DNA of 64,000 nucleotides from Anaerolineae bacterium (GCA_022071955.1 JAJVIM010000043.1:1-64000); one strand, 5' to 3'; counted from the stretch's first letter, positions 8,172 through 16,650 are shown. Notes: generated from the sequence alone by a model not told the origin. A program made the numbers and translations.

Positions 8172-9215
8172 TTAAATTCCGGCCTCGCCGCCAACTTCGA
8201 TCATAATTTTCAGCCCGGCGGTGTCCGCGACCAGCTCAAAGCCGCGACCAACTTCTGTGAGCGGCAGCAGGTGGCTGATGAGCGTTTCGGTGTTTACCTG
8301 GCCGGTTTCGATGAGGCGCAGCGCCTGGGCCATATTCTGGGGCGTGCTGTCGGCCGAGCCGGTGAGGACAAACTCGCCGTAGTGGATGAGGTTGGGGTCA
8401 AGGCGCAGTTCATCGCGGGGGTAGATGCCGGCAAAAATATTGAGCCGGCCGCCGGGCGCCAGCAGCGGCAGCGTTTGCTCCACCAGCCGCGCCGAACCGA
8501 CGGCCACTACCGCCGCATCGACGCCCCAGCCGCCGGTGGCCTCTTTGACAAATTCGGCCAGGTCGGTTTCTTTGGGGTTAACCACCCACTCCGCGCCCAG
8601 GCTTTTGGCTTTGGCCAGCCGTTCCGGCACCAGATCGGCGGCGATGACCCGCGCGCCAAACTGGCGGGCCACCTGCATGTGCATCAGGCCGATGGGGCCA
8701 ACACCCACTACCAGTTCAACCTCGCCGGGGTAAAGCTGGAACATGTTCTGGCCGCGCACCACGCAGGCCAGCGGCTCCATAAAGGCCGCGGCTTTGAGGC
8801 TGGTGGTCGGCTGCAAAGGGTAGATATTTGAGCGGGGCAGGCAAACGTAATCGCCGTAGCCGCCGCCAAATTGCTGATAGGTGGGCTGCTGGCAGCGGTT
8901 TTGCAGGCCGCGCCGGCAGGCCGGGCAAACGCCGCACTTCACAATAAAATCGCAAACTACCGGCTGGCCAATTTGCAGGTCTTTTACGTTGGCCCCAACT
9001 TCGGCCACGTAGCCGGACGTTTCGTGGCCCAGCACCCGCGGAAATTTTACCGATGACGATTTGCCGGAAAAGGCGCGCACGTCCCACGGGCAAATGCCGG
9101 TGTAAGCGGTTTTGACCAGTACCTGATTTTCGCCGACCTCGAAAATGGGGCGTTCGCGTAGTTCGATCTGGCCGGGGGTTTCGCACCACATCTGGCGCAT
9201 AGTTTTTACAGACAT
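8172..9215 (-). CDS. Zinc-dependent medium-chain alcohol dehydrogenase (sorbitol/threonine dehydrogenase-like)
   Basis: A 347-residue MDR enzyme. Catalytic zinc ligands are in TGICPWD and GHETSGYV. The structural zinc site is CGVCPACRRGLQNRC with four cysteines. The Rossmann segment is VVGVGPIGLMHMQVARQFGA, followed by AADLVPERLAKA whose aspartate favours NAD+. Such enzymes oxidise polyols at a secondary alcohol. In this operon it would feed a ketose to the adjacent kinase. It is separated from the upstream permease by 27 bases and preceded by GGAGAATCC. Confidence 0.9.
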   Translation of the reverse strand: MSVKTMRQMWCETPGQIELRERPIFEVGENQVLVKTAYTGICPWDVRAFSGKSSSVKFPRVLGHETSGYVAEVGANVKDLQIGQPVVCDFIVKCGVCPACRRGLQNRCQQPTYQQFGGGYGDYVCLPRSNIYPLQPTTSLKAAAFMEPLACVVRGQNMFQLYPGEVELVVGVGPIGLMHMQVARQFGARVIAADLVPERLAKAKSLGAEWVVNPKETDLAEFVKEATGGWGVDAAVVAVGSARLVEQTLPLLAPGGRLNIFAGIYPRDELRLDPNLIHYGEFVLTGSADSTPQNMAQALRLIETGQVNTETLISHLLPLTEVGRGFELVADTAGLKIMIEVGGEAGI

Positions 9216-9242
9216 AAAGGATTCTCCTCAAAAAATGTGTAG

Positions 9243-10073
9243 TTAGCCCTTGGCTGCGCCCGCGGTTAGCCCCTGCACAAAGTGGCGGTTCAAAAACAGG
9301 GCGATAATGATCGCCGGGATGATGGCAAAAACCGACATAGCGGCCATAATGCCCCAGTTGATCTCCGAGGCGCTGAACGAGGCCAAAATGCCCAGCGGCA
9401 TCGTTTTGGTTTTGGGCGAGGTCAGCATCAGGGCAAATAAAAAGTCGTTCCACGAGAAGATGATACAGTACAGCGCCGAGGCCATAATCCCCGGCACCGA
9501 TAGCGGCAGCGCGATCCGGTAAAACGCCTGCAGCCGCGACGCGCCATCGATCAGTGAGGCTTCTTCCATTTCCTGCGGCACGTCTTTGAAGTAGCTGCGC
9601 ATCATCCACACCACAAACGAGGCGTCGAAAATGGTGTCGATGATGATGACGGCGGCGTAGCTGCCCAGCAGTTGGATATCGCGCATAATCAAATAAAACG
9701 GAATAAGCATGGCGATGGGCGGGATCATCAGCAGCACCAAAAAAAAGTACGATGACATGCCCAGCAGCCGTGATTGGGTGCGGGCCACAGCGTAGCCGGC
9801 GGGCACGCCCAGCAGCAACGAGAGCAGCGTGGCTCCGGTTGAAATAATGATGCTGTTCATTAAAAAACGCAGAACGTTGCTGTGTTGCCACACATCCTGA
9901 AAATTTTTAAGGGTGAACTCAAAGAAAATCCATTTGGGTGGAATTGAAAAGGCTTCGCGGCCAAATTTAAAAGCAGTGGTAACCAGCCAGAACATCGGCA
10001 TCATAAAAAACAGGATCACCAGAATCACCGCAAGATTGAGCAAAATTCGTTCCAGGCGTGAGGGTTTGGTCAT
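9243..10073 (-). CDS. ABC sugar transporter permease, MalG/UgpE type
   Basis: A 276-residue inner-membrane protein with six predicted helices and the EAA loop (EEASLIDGASRLQAFYRIALPLSVPG) that docks the ATPase. It forms a heterodimer with the MalF-type permease eight bases upstream. No ATP-binding subunit is encoded in the operon, which is common for family-1 sugar importers that share a MsmK/UgpC-type ATPase encoded elsewhere. The substrate is inferred to be the polyol or sugar handled by the downstream dehydrogenase and kinase. Confidence 0.9.
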   Translation of the reverse strand: MTKPSRLERILLNLAVILVILFFMMPMFWLVTTAFKFGREAFSIPPKWIFFEFTLKNFQDVWQHSNVLRFLMNSIIISTGATLLSLLLGVPAGYAVARTQSRLLGMSSYFFLVLLMIPPIAMLIPFYLIMRDIQLLGSYAAVIIIDTIFDASFVVWMMRSYFKDVPQEMEEASLIDGASRLQAFYRIALPLSVPGIMASALYCIIFSWNDFLFALMLTSPKTKTMPLGILASFSASEINWGIMAAMSVFAIIPAIIIALFLNRHFVQGLTAGAAKG

Positions 10074-10081
10074 AATTTGAG

Positions 10082-10963
10082 TTACACCTGTTGTCGTTCG
10101 AGCACCATAATGTAAATAATCGACAGAATACCGACGACCACCAGCAGAATATTGGCCAGCGCCGCGGCGTAACCCATATCAAAAAAGGTCATGCCGACGG
10201 TGTAAATGTGGTAATTGAGTACGGTGGTAGCGCTGCCGGGGCCGCCGGCGGTGGTGGCGAAAATAATGTCAAACACTTTGAAAGATTGGGTGGTGCGCAA
10301 CAGCAGCCCAATCAAAATGGTCGGCTTGAGCATGGGCAGGGTGACGTACCAAAAACTCTGCCAGCGCGATGCGCCATCGACCACGGCCGCTTCGTAGGGG
10401 TCGGTGGGCAGGCTTTTCAGCCCGGCTAAAAAAATGATCATCAGCAGGGGCGTCCACTGCCAAACATCAACCAGAACTACCGCCGGCATGGCGCTGGAAA
10501 TTTCGCCCAGCGGGCCGCGGCCAACATCCATGCCGGTCAATTTGAGGTAGTAGGGGATCACTCCAAAATCCACGTTGTACAGCGATTTCCAAACCAGCCC
10601 CACTACCAGCGGCGGGATAGCCATTGGAATAAGCAAAAACGAGCGGATAATCTGCATCAGCCGGGTTTCTGCCGCAAGGAGCAGGGCCAGCAGCAGGCCA
10701 AAAATCATTTCAATGGTTACGGTTCCGGCCACAAAAACCAGGGTGTTGGTCAGCGATTTGATGACCTGAGGGTCGCTAAAAGCGACCAGATAATTGTCCA
10801 GCCCCAAAAATGTGCGGGTTTGGTTGGGGTCGGTGAGGCGGTACTTGAAAAAGCTGATAAAAAAGGCAAATGAAAGCGGATAAATAGCAATAACAAAAAC
10901 AAAAATCAACAGCGGGGCCAGCAGCAGCAGGTAATGTTTTTCGGTGCGAATGAACTGTTTCAA
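10082..10963 (-). CDS. ABC sugar transporter permease, MalF/UgpA type
   Basis: A 293-residue inner-membrane permease with the binding-protein-dependent transport fold and EAA loop (YEAAVVDGASRWQSFWYVTLP). The start appears to be a TTG at 10963 with GAGGGG six bases upstream; no suitable ATG precedes the first helix (HYLLLLAPLLIFVFVIAIYP). It follows the solute-binding-protein gene after 240 bases that contain a large hairpin repeat, which may lower permease expression relative to the binding protein. Confidence 0.9.
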   Translation of the reverse strand: MKQFIRTEKHYLLLLAPLLIFVFVIAIYPLSFAFFISFFKYRLTDPNQTRTFLGLDNYLVAFSDPQVIKSLTNTLVFVAGTVTIEMIFGLLLALLLAAETRLMQIIRSFLLIPMAIPPLVVGLVWKSLYNVDFGVIPYYLKLTGMDVGRGPLGEISSAMPAVVLVDVWQWTPLLMIIFLAGLKSLPTDPYEAAVVDGASRWQSFWYVTLPMLKPTILIGLLLRTTQSFKVFDIIFATTAGGPGSATTVLNYHIYTVGMTFFDMGYAAALANILLVVVGILSIIYIMVLERQQV

Positions 10964-11030
10964 GATAACCCCTCAATCCTGACAGAAGTGTGCAATCGGT
11001 GCCACAAACCGGGGCGCAATGACTCTCAAA

Positions 11031-11162
11031 TTCTGTTGGTATTTCAGATTATGTCACTCTGAGCGACCGTAGGGAGCGAAGAGTCTCCTTTTGATCGTGA
11101 TTTTGGAGATTCTTCGTCGCTACGCTCCTCAGAATGACCTCTGGCGAGAAATGCCAACAGAA
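11031..11162. repeat. 132-bp nested inverted repeat between binding-protein and permease genes
   Basis: The ends TTCTGTTGGTATTTC (11031-11045) and GAAATGCCAACAGAA (11148-11162) are inverted repeats with one mismatch that is G-U pairable. Inside, GTCACTCTGAGCGACCG... and its approximate complement ending AGAATGAC form a long imperfect stem. The internal text resembles a GTCATTCTGAGCG-type dispersed repeat that I recall as common in Chloroflexota genomes. In RNA it would fold into one long hairpin. Confidence 0.8.
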
Positions 11163-11203
11163 CCTGGTTGTTAGAGGCCATTGCGCCCCTTTGTTTTTCC
11201 AAC

Positions 11204-12610
11204 CTACTTCATTGCGCTTTCAACCTGGGCTTGCGCCTGGTCAAGGGCTTCCTGAGCAGACATTTCGCCGACCAGATAACCGTTTACAGCCGTGCCGAGC
11301 GCGTCCTGAATAATGCTGTATTGCGGGATGCGGGGTCGGTAATCGCCGTCACCTTTTTCAAACGATTCGAGCAAAAGCGGGAACCAGGGGTATTCAGCGT
11401 TCAGTTCGGGGTCTTCCAGAGTGCTGCGGCGAATGGGCGCGCCATCGTTGCGGATCCACTCTTTTTGAACTTCCGGACTGGTGAGCCATTTGATAAATTC
11501 CCAGGCCGCGTCGGGGTTTTGGGAGTCGGCATTGATGCCAATGCCCCAGCCGCCAAAGCCGTATTTGGGCTCCATCCCTTCGGTCACGGGGGCAGCGGTT
11601 ACATCTACTTTGCCCACAATCGAGGAAATATCGGGGTTTTCGTAGCCGGCGCGGGCAATGCTCCAGCCTTCCATCATGGCCACTTTACCGGAGCGGAAGG
11701 CGGTTTCACGCTGATCCCACCAGTAATCGGTGCTGCCGGGCGGGGCGTATTTAAACAGCGAGCCAAAGAATTCCAGAATTTGTACATTTTCCGGGGTATT
11801 GAGGGCCGGTTTGCCGTCTTTATCCAAAATAGAGCCACCGTGCTGCTGCACCCAGGCCATATAATCCTGCGCCACCGCCGAGCCTTTGGCTCCCAGCAGG
11901 GCAATGCCGTAAAAATCTTTGTCGGCAGCGGTCAGTTTTTCAGCGGCGGCCAGCAGTTCCTGCTGGGTTTTGGGCGGTTCAATACCGGCTTCGGCCAGCA
12001 CGTCTTTGCGGTAATTGAGCACGTTGGCGTAACCGGCCAGCGGATAGGCCCAGTGTTTGCCTTCCCACTCGCCCAGAGTCCAGGCCACCGGCATAATATC
12101 ATCCAACTGTAACTGGTCCTTGTCGCGGGCCATGTAATCGTCCAGAGGCAGGGTGTAGCCATTGGCCGCGTATTCACCGGACCAGACAATATCAACCGTC
12201 ATCAAATCGTAGTTGCCGGTGTTGCCCACAAAATCGGCGGTAAGTTTTTGGTACAGGTCAACATAACCCAGTTCATCCATTGTGACCTTGATGCCGGTTT
12301 CTTTTTCAAATTCGGGGATTAATTTGCGAAAGGCGGTGATGTATTGGTCGGTCATCGAGGCCAGAACCAGTTCTGTGCCGGCAAACGGCTTGTCGTTGGC
12401 CGGAGCTGCCTCTTCGGCGGGAGCTGCCTCTTCGGCCGGGGCTGCCTCTTCGGCGGGAGCTGCTTCCTGGGCAGGCGCGGGTTGTTCCGCTGGCGCTGCT
12501 TGTTCGGCGGGTTTTTCTGCCGGCTGAGGCGCCGGCGACTGGCCGCAGGCGGCCAAAATTAAGCCCAACAGTAATGCCACAACAATACCAGACAAATGCC
12601 TGACTTTCAT
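11204..12610 (-). CDS. ABC transporter solute-binding lipoprotein, family 1
   Basis: A 468-residue lipoprotein. The signal peptide ends in a lipobox (LILAACG), so the cysteine is lipidated. A low-complexity Ala/Pro/Glu linker of repeated AAPAEE units follows (about residues 30-75), then a family-1 extracellular binding domain (ELVLASMTDQYITAFRKL ... GIKVTMDELG). I chose the ATG at 12610 rather than 12625 because GGAGGAGAT lies about seven bases before it. It delivers sugar to the MalFG permeases encoded downstream and is the first structural gene after the regulator. Confidence 0.92.
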   Translation of the reverse strand: MKVRHLSGIVVALLLGLILAACGQSPAPQPAEKPAEQAAPAEQPAPAQEAAPAEEAAPAEEAAPAEEAAPANDKPFAGTELVLASMTDQYITAFRKLIPEFEKETGIKVTMDELGYVDLYQKLTADFVGNTGNYDLMTVDIVWSGEYAANGYTLPLDDYMARDKDQLQLDDIMPVAWTLGEWEGKHWAYPLAGYANVLNYRKDVLAEAGIEPPKTQQELLAAAEKLTAADKDFYGIALLGAKGSAVAQDYMAWVQQHGGSILDKDGKPALNTPENVQILEFFGSLFKYAPPGSTDYWWDQRETAFRSGKVAMMEGWSIARAGYENPDISSIVGKVDVTAAPVTEGMEPKYGFGGWGIGINADSQNPDAAWEFIKWLTSPEVQKEWIRNDGAPIRRSTLEDPELNAEYPWFPLLLESFEKGDGDYRPRIPQYSIIQDALGTAVNGYLVGEMSAQEALDQAQAQVESAMK

Positions 12611-12690
12611 AGGGATCTCCTCCAAATGGATTACTAACGACTCATATTGACAGGTTGGTTGATTTATAACTGGTTGTTTTTAGCGCAAAA

Positions 12691-12703
12691 CATCACCTCC
12701 TTA
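12691..12703 (-). promoter_or_regulatory. Isolated perfect Shine-Dalgarno (TAAGGAGGTGATG) upstream of binding-protein gene
   Basis: On the minus strand the 13 bases are fully complementary to the canonical 3' end of 16S rRNA. They lie about 80-90 nt upstream of the binding-protein ATG, far too distant to initiate it. The reading frames just after it close within a few codons. A comparable site lies before the other complete binding-protein gene (32104-32116). Confidence 0.6.
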
Positions 12704-12768
12704 CAAGAGAATACTGTGAAGCCGTTGAGAGTGAAGCCTTTGAGCGGGGAGCAGAGAAGAACCAAACG

Positions 12769-13536
12769 TCAGCGTTCGGCGTAAACCGTATATTTGTAGC
12801 GATCACCCCGGTTGAAAATCTGGTGGAATTCAACAGGCTGGTGACCATCGGCGTAAACAACGCCTTCTACCAGTAACAACGGAAAACCAATCGGCACATC
12901 CAGCAACTCGGCCTGTACCTCGGTGGCCGGCACCGCCTGAATGGTTTGCTCGGTGTGGGTCAGTTTGATGCCCTTTTTTTCCAGCAGCGACCACAGCGAG
13001 ATTTCCTGGTTAAGCTCCAGCGGGGTCAGAGTCAGGTGAGGTGGCAGATTCAGGTAAACATAAGATAGGCCGATGGCCTCATCATCGGCCAAACGGAGAC
13101 GTTCAACCACCCAAATCCAATCCTGTTCGTCAACCTGGAGCAGAGACGCCAGCAACTTGTCTGCTTGCTGGTGCCGCAGCGACAGCAGCCGCGAGCCGGG
13201 TTTCCAGCCGGCTTCAATTGTCGCCTCTGAAAAGCTGTTCATCCGGCTCATGGGCCGGTGGATTTTGGTTTTGTTAACAAAGGTGCCTTTGCCCTGTTGG
13301 GTTATCAGGTAGCCTTCTCGGGCCAGTTCATCAATGGCTCGCCGCACGGTGATCCGGCTCACCTGAAAATGCTGGCCCAGTTCCTGTTCGGTGGGGATCA
13401 GTTCTTTTTCCTGAAACGCGCCTTCTTTAATCAGTTGGAGCAGCACATCCCTGATTTGTGAATAAAGTGGTACAGGTGAGTTGCGATTGATTGTTGTAAT
13501 CGGCGCGCCATCCAATTTTGTCATACCTGGCCCCAT
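12769..13536 (-). CDS. GntR-family regulator with UTRA domain
   Basis: An N-terminal winged helix-turn-helix (SPVPLYSQIRD to QQGKGTFV, with HFQVSRITVRRAIDELAREG as recognition part) is followed by a UTRA effector domain, the HutC subfamily layout. It probably represses the adjacent transport/catabolic operon and responds to a sugar phosphate or polyol. The frame is open to 13569, but that start would overlap the operator-like palindrome at 13551-13562. The ATG at 13536 (255 residues) or 13524 is more likely; neither has a strong Shine-Dalgarno. It is transcribed in the same direction as the binding-protein gene, 158 bases upstream. Confidence 0.9.
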   Translation of the reverse strand: MGPGMTKLDGAPITTINRNSPVPLYSQIRDVLLQLIKEGAFQEKELIPTEQELGQHFQVSRITVRRAIDELAREGYLITQQGKGTFVNKTKIHRPMSRMNSFSEATIEAGWKPGSRLLSLRHQQADKLLASLLQVDEQDWIWVVERLRLADDEAIGLSYVYLNLPPHLTLTPLELNQEISLWSLLEKKGIKLTHTEQTIQAVPATEVQAELLDVPIGFPLLLVEGVVYADGHQPVEFHQIFNRGDRYKYTVYAER

Positions 13537-13550
13537 TGTCCGGTAAAAAT

Positions 13551-13562
13551 TTGTTATAACAA
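13551..13562. promoter_or_regulatory. Perfect 12-bp palindrome TTGTTATAACAA, candidate GntR operator
   Basis: It lies in the leader of the GntR gene, downstream of its predicted promoter. The half-site TGTTATA recurs (in minus orientation) in AATGTTATAATC around 13575-13586 and in GTGTTATATTG around 13590-13600. This clustering fits autoregulation by the adjacent regulator. Confidence 0.6.
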
Positions 13563-13591
13563 TATTCAAAATAGATTATAACATTATGATC

Positions 13592-13621
13592 AATATAACA
13601 CAGGTTCAACCGGCTTGTCAA
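13592..13621 (-). promoter_or_regulatory. Sigma70-type promoter for the GntR gene
   Basis: On the minus strand a consensus -35 TTGACA (13616-13621) is followed after 18 bases by TATATT (13592-13597). Transcription would begin near 13585, placing the TTGTTATAACAA palindrome in the initially transcribed region. Confidence 0.55.
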
Positions 13622-13977
13622 GCGATTTTGAAAATTGCCACATTTTAACCAAATTCAGCAATTTTTTTCACAACCCCGTAGTTTACCCGGTGGTGCGCCT
13701 CAAAAATCGGGTAAATTGTGCGCTTCACAAATAGGCCTCAATATTTCTATACTGTATTGTGGTACCCGTTGTCAAAGAAAATTGGGTTCCGTTTAAGGCA
13801 AATGGCAGGGATTATTGAGCGGAGTAGCGGTACTATAAAAGTACTAGATAGCAATCTTTCTCGTAACCTTTTTAGAAAAGGGGCGACTTTACACAGCGGT
13901 TGGCGTTGTTTTTTTGAACAACCCGCCGGCATACCCGATCTCATGGACGAGGGGGGAACCCTGAGAAAGGTATTAAC
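13622..13977 (+). promoter_or_regulatory. Promoter and long structured leader of the cytochrome operon
   Basis: No gene is seen in this gap. A plausible promoter is TTCACA (13724-13729), 18 bases, TATACT (13748-13753), giving a leader of roughly 215 nt before the first ATG. Upstream of the promoter is an inverted repeat TTTACCCG / CGGGTAAA (13682-13689 and 13708-13715). The leader holds small hairpins: CCTTTT-TAG-AAAAGG (13867-13881) and GGCGTTGTT...AACAACCCGCC (13902-13926) with a U-rich loop. I could not match it to a known riboswitch class. Confidence 0.45.
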
Positions 13978-14844
13978 ATGACCCAGGCATTTATCACCGA
14001 CAACCGCCCGTCGATCCCGCGGGCGGCTACCGCGGTTAAACCCTACGAACTGGAGTTCAGCCTCTTTATTGTTGTGATTTTGTGCGGAGTTTACATTGCC
14101 TATGAACTGATGGCAGAACCGAGTGGCGGGCATCCTTTTGGGCATAGTTTGGGTATTTTGGGCACCATTTTAATGGTGATGACCGAAGCCCTGTACAGCC
14201 TGCGCAAACGCAGCAGTTGGTTAAATTGGGCCGGGCCGGTGAGATATTGGCTTTCGTTCCACATTTTCACCGGGATAGTGGGGCCGGCGCTGGTGCTGAT
14301 GCACACCGGCTTCGAATTTCGTGGTCTGGCCGGTATTACCATGCTGCTCACCCTGATTGTTGTGGGCAGCGGTTTTATTGGCCGCTATCTGTACACCGCC
14401 CTGCCGCACACGTTGTCTGGCGTGACTACCTCGCATCAGGAAATTGAGGCCGAAATCCACACCATTCAGGTTACCCTATCGGAATTTCAGGCCCAAAAGC
14501 CGGAACAGTTCCAGCAGGTGGTGGCTCAATTAAGCCAGCGAACCCTCCGTCGTAACCCAACATTAACGTTGTACGGCCGGGTATTTTTTCAGTGGCGCTA
14601 TCGCCGCCAGGTTCGGCGGGCGCTGCGTCAGTTGGAGCAACTGGAAGCATCGCAGCGCCAGCAACTGGAGCAGCTTTTGGCCCGCAAACGAGAGCTGGAG
14701 CGCCAAACTGAAATGCTTGAAACCGCGCGGCGACTGTTACGCTCGTGGCACATTCTTCACGTGCCCATCGGGTTAACGCTCTTCTTTTCGGTGGCCGTTC
14801 ACGTGGCCGCCACCATGTATTACGGAGCGGGATTGTTCAATTGA
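13978..14844 (+). CDS. Diheme b-type cytochrome-like membrane protein
   Basis: A 288-residue membrane protein with five predicted helices. Two helices each carry a pair of histidines exactly 14 residues apart: H95/H109 (SFHIFTG ... LMHTG) and H261/H275 (LHVPIG ... AVHVAA). This is the spacing used for bis-histidine ligation of two stacked b hemes in bc1-type and related quinol-oxidising membrane cytochromes. A cytoplasmic coiled-coil-like segment rich in Gln/Arg/Glu (about 150-255) is inserted before the last helix. It heads the multiheme operon and overlaps the next gene by four bases, so a role passing electrons from quinol to the multiheme proteins is inferred. Not a recognised named family. 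Confidence 0.75.
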   Translation: MTQAFITDNRPSIPRAATAVKPYELEFSLFIVVILCGVYIAYELMAEPSGGHPFGHSLGILGTILMVMTEALYSLRKRSSWLNWAGPVRYWLSFHIFTGIVGPALVLMHTGFEFRGLAGITMLLTLIVVGSGFIGRYLYTALPHTLSGVTTSHQEIEAEIHTIQVTLSEFQAQKPEQFQQVVAQLSQRTLRRNPTLTLYGRVFFQWRYRRQVRRALRQLEQLEASQRQQLEQLLARKRELERQTEMLETARRLLRSWHILHVPIGLTLFFSVAVHVAATMYYGAGLFN

Positions 14845-16328
14845 GACAATATCGGCTTCTGGAGCGGCAGCACCCCATCTTTTCCCCCCTGGCCCTCATT
14901 TCAACCATCATCCTGATCTGCGGCCTGGCCGGCTGGGTTACTGTGGCCGGCGGGCAGGCCTTTAGCCCCGGCGGGCTATCGGCGGTGAACCACGACAGCG
15001 AGCCGCTCGGTGAGGTGTTAACTCACGCCGAATTTGAGACCGATTGCAACCAGTGTCACGCCCCGTTTAAAGGCATCGAGGCCCAACGTTGCGAACGGTG
15101 CCATACCAACATTGCTCTGCAGCTTCAAACGGGCCAGGGCATCCACAGCCGGTTTGAAAACGTAACCCGCTGCGGAGATTGTCACCAGGAGCACAAGGGG
15201 CGCAGCTTTGACCAGTTTGCCGCGGCGCTGGTTGATTTTGATCACGGACTGACGGATTTTAGTTTGGAGAAACACGTGTTTGATTATCAGGACTCGCGGA
15301 TGGCTTGCACCACCTGCCATCAGCATACGGGCCGCAAATTCACGCTGATGGCCAGCGCCTGCGCCGATTGCCATCAAACCGCCGCCGCCGATTTTATGAC
15401 GGCTCACACGGCGGCGTACGGCCGGCAGTGCCTGGATTGTCACGATGGCCACGACACAATAGCCGCCTTCACTCTGGCCGCCCACGCCGAAGTGTTTGAA
15501 CTGACCGGCGTCCATGCCAGCACCGCCTGTGAAAAGTGCCATAACGACGGCCAATTCAAAGGCATTGCCTCGGAGTGCGTGGCCTGCCACGCCGAACCGG
15601 TCGCCCACGCCCAAATGTTTGGCACCGACTGCACCGCCTGTCACACTCCGGCCGGTTGGTTGCCGGCTACGCTGGAGGCGGTGCCTTTTGACCACGCCCG
15701 CGATACCGGCTTTAGCCTGGTTACGCACAGCACCAATTTTGATGGCGCGGCCTTTACCTGCCGCACCTGTCACCCGGGCAGCCAGCCGGTCAGCTTCAAC
15801 GAGTCGTTGTGCGTGGATTGTCACCGGCCGGCCGGCGCCGAGTTTATGGCCGGCCACATAGCCCAGTTTGGCCAAAACTGCCTCGATTGCCATCACGGTA
15901 CCGGCGAAATGGCCAATTTTGACCACAATCAGGTCTGGCCGCTGGACGGGCAACACGCCGCGCTGGCGTGCGACTCGTGCCATATTAACAAAATATACCA
16001 GGGCACGCCCACCGATTGCGTGGGCTGCCACGCCGAACCGGCCATTCACGCCGGGCTGTTTGGCACTACCTGCAACAACTGCCATACATCGCAGGGCTGG
16101 CAGCCGGCCCGCTTAACCCAACACACCTTCCCCCTGGATCACGGCGAGCAGGGTGAAATTGAGTGCGCTACCTGTCACCCCGCCACCTACACCGAATACA
16201 CCTGCTACAACTGCCACGAGCACGGCCCGGCCAACACCGAGCGCGAGCATCGGGAAGAAGGCATTACTCCGCCCCAACTGCTGGCCTGCGCCCAGTGCCA
16301 TCCCACCGGTCAGGAAGCTGTCAACTAA
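14841..16328 (+). CDS. Multiheme c-type cytochrome, 18 CxxCH motifs
   Basis: I place the start at the TTG at 14841, overlapping the previous stop (TTGA), which gives a 495-residue protein beginning MRQYRLLERQHPIFSPL. An N-terminal membrane anchor or signal (LALISTIILICGLAGWV) is followed by 18 CxxCH heme-attachment motifs from CNQCH to CAQCH, with many additional histidines for distal ligation and repeated FDH/GxH segments typical of the cytochrome c3/c7-like superfamily. The protein should lie on the outer face of the membrane and carry electrons between the b-type membrane protein and downstream cytochromes. Cytochrome c maturation genes are not in the window. Confidence 0.9.
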   Translation: MRQYRLLERQHPIFSPLALISTIILICGLAGWVTVAGGQAFSPGGLSAVNHDSEPLGEVLTHAEFETDCNQCHAPFKGIEAQRCERCHTNIALQLQTGQGIHSRFENVTRCGDCHQEHKGRSFDQFAAALVDFDHGLTDFSLEKHVFDYQDSRMACTTCHQHTGRKFTLMASACADCHQTAAADFMTAHTAAYGRQCLDCHDGHDTIAAFTLAAHAEVFELTGVHASTACEKCHNDGQFKGIASECVACHAEPVAHAQMFGTDCTACHTPAGWLPATLEAVPFDHARDTGFSLVTHSTNFDGAAFTCRTCHPGSQPVSFNESLCVDCHRPAGAEFMAGHIAQFGQNCLDCHHGTGEMANFDHNQVWPLDGQHAALACDSCHINKIYQGTPTDCVGCHAEPAIHAGLFGTTCNNCHTSQGWQPARLTQHTFPLDHGEQGEIECATCHPATYTEYTCYNCHEHGPANTEREHREEGITPPQLLACAQCHPTGQEAVN

Positions 16329-16344
16329 TCAGAAAGGAACGGCT

Positions 16345-16650
16345 TTGAAAAGGTTATTTACGGCATTAACCAAATCACTGAAATTAACCGCCAACGGTCA
16401 CAACGGCCACACCCCCGGAGTTGAAAAACTGGGCCGGGTAGTGCCCGATGCCAGCCGTTGTGTTCAATGCGGCGTGTGCGGCTACAACTGCCCGGTGGGG
16501 ATTCCGGTGCGCGATTACGCCCACCGCGGCCTGGCCGTAGACGACCCCGCCTGCATTACCTGCGGCAACTGCATTCAGGTGTGTCCGCGTGGCACCCTGC
16601 GCTGGGAAACCAGCATTCACAGCCTCATCGCTGAGCGTTTTTCGATGTAA
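16345..16650 (+). CDS. Small 2[4Fe-4S] ferredoxin-type protein
   Basis: A 101-residue protein with no signal peptide. Two classic CxxCxxCxxxCP motifs are at C39-C49 (CVQCGVCGYNCP) and C70-C80 (CITCGNCIQVCP), so it should hold two [4Fe-4S] clusters; the arrangement resembles HdrC-like and ferredoxin subunits. The start is a TTG preceded by AGAAAGGA (16331-16338). The long open frame upstream of it is an overlap with the cytochrome gene. It likely shuttles electrons on the cytoplasmic side with the FAD oxidoreductase encoded next. Confidence 0.88.
   Translation: MKRLFTALTKSLKLTANGHNGHTPGVEKLGRVVPDASRCVQCGVCGYNCPVGIPVRDYAHRGLAVDDPACITCGNCIQVCPRGTLRWETSIHSLIAERFSM

Noticed and set aside
12691..12703. 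Match to the 3' end of 16S rRNA (CATCACCTCCTTA on the plus strand) as a possible rRNA remnant.
   Set aside because: Only the anti-SD word is present; no further 16S sequence adjoins it. It is better read as an SD on the minus strand.
15018..16085. A 355-codon antisense frame over the 18-heme cytochrome.
   Set aside because: Low-complexity shadow of GC-rich CxxCH coding; the plus frame has 18 intact heme motifs.
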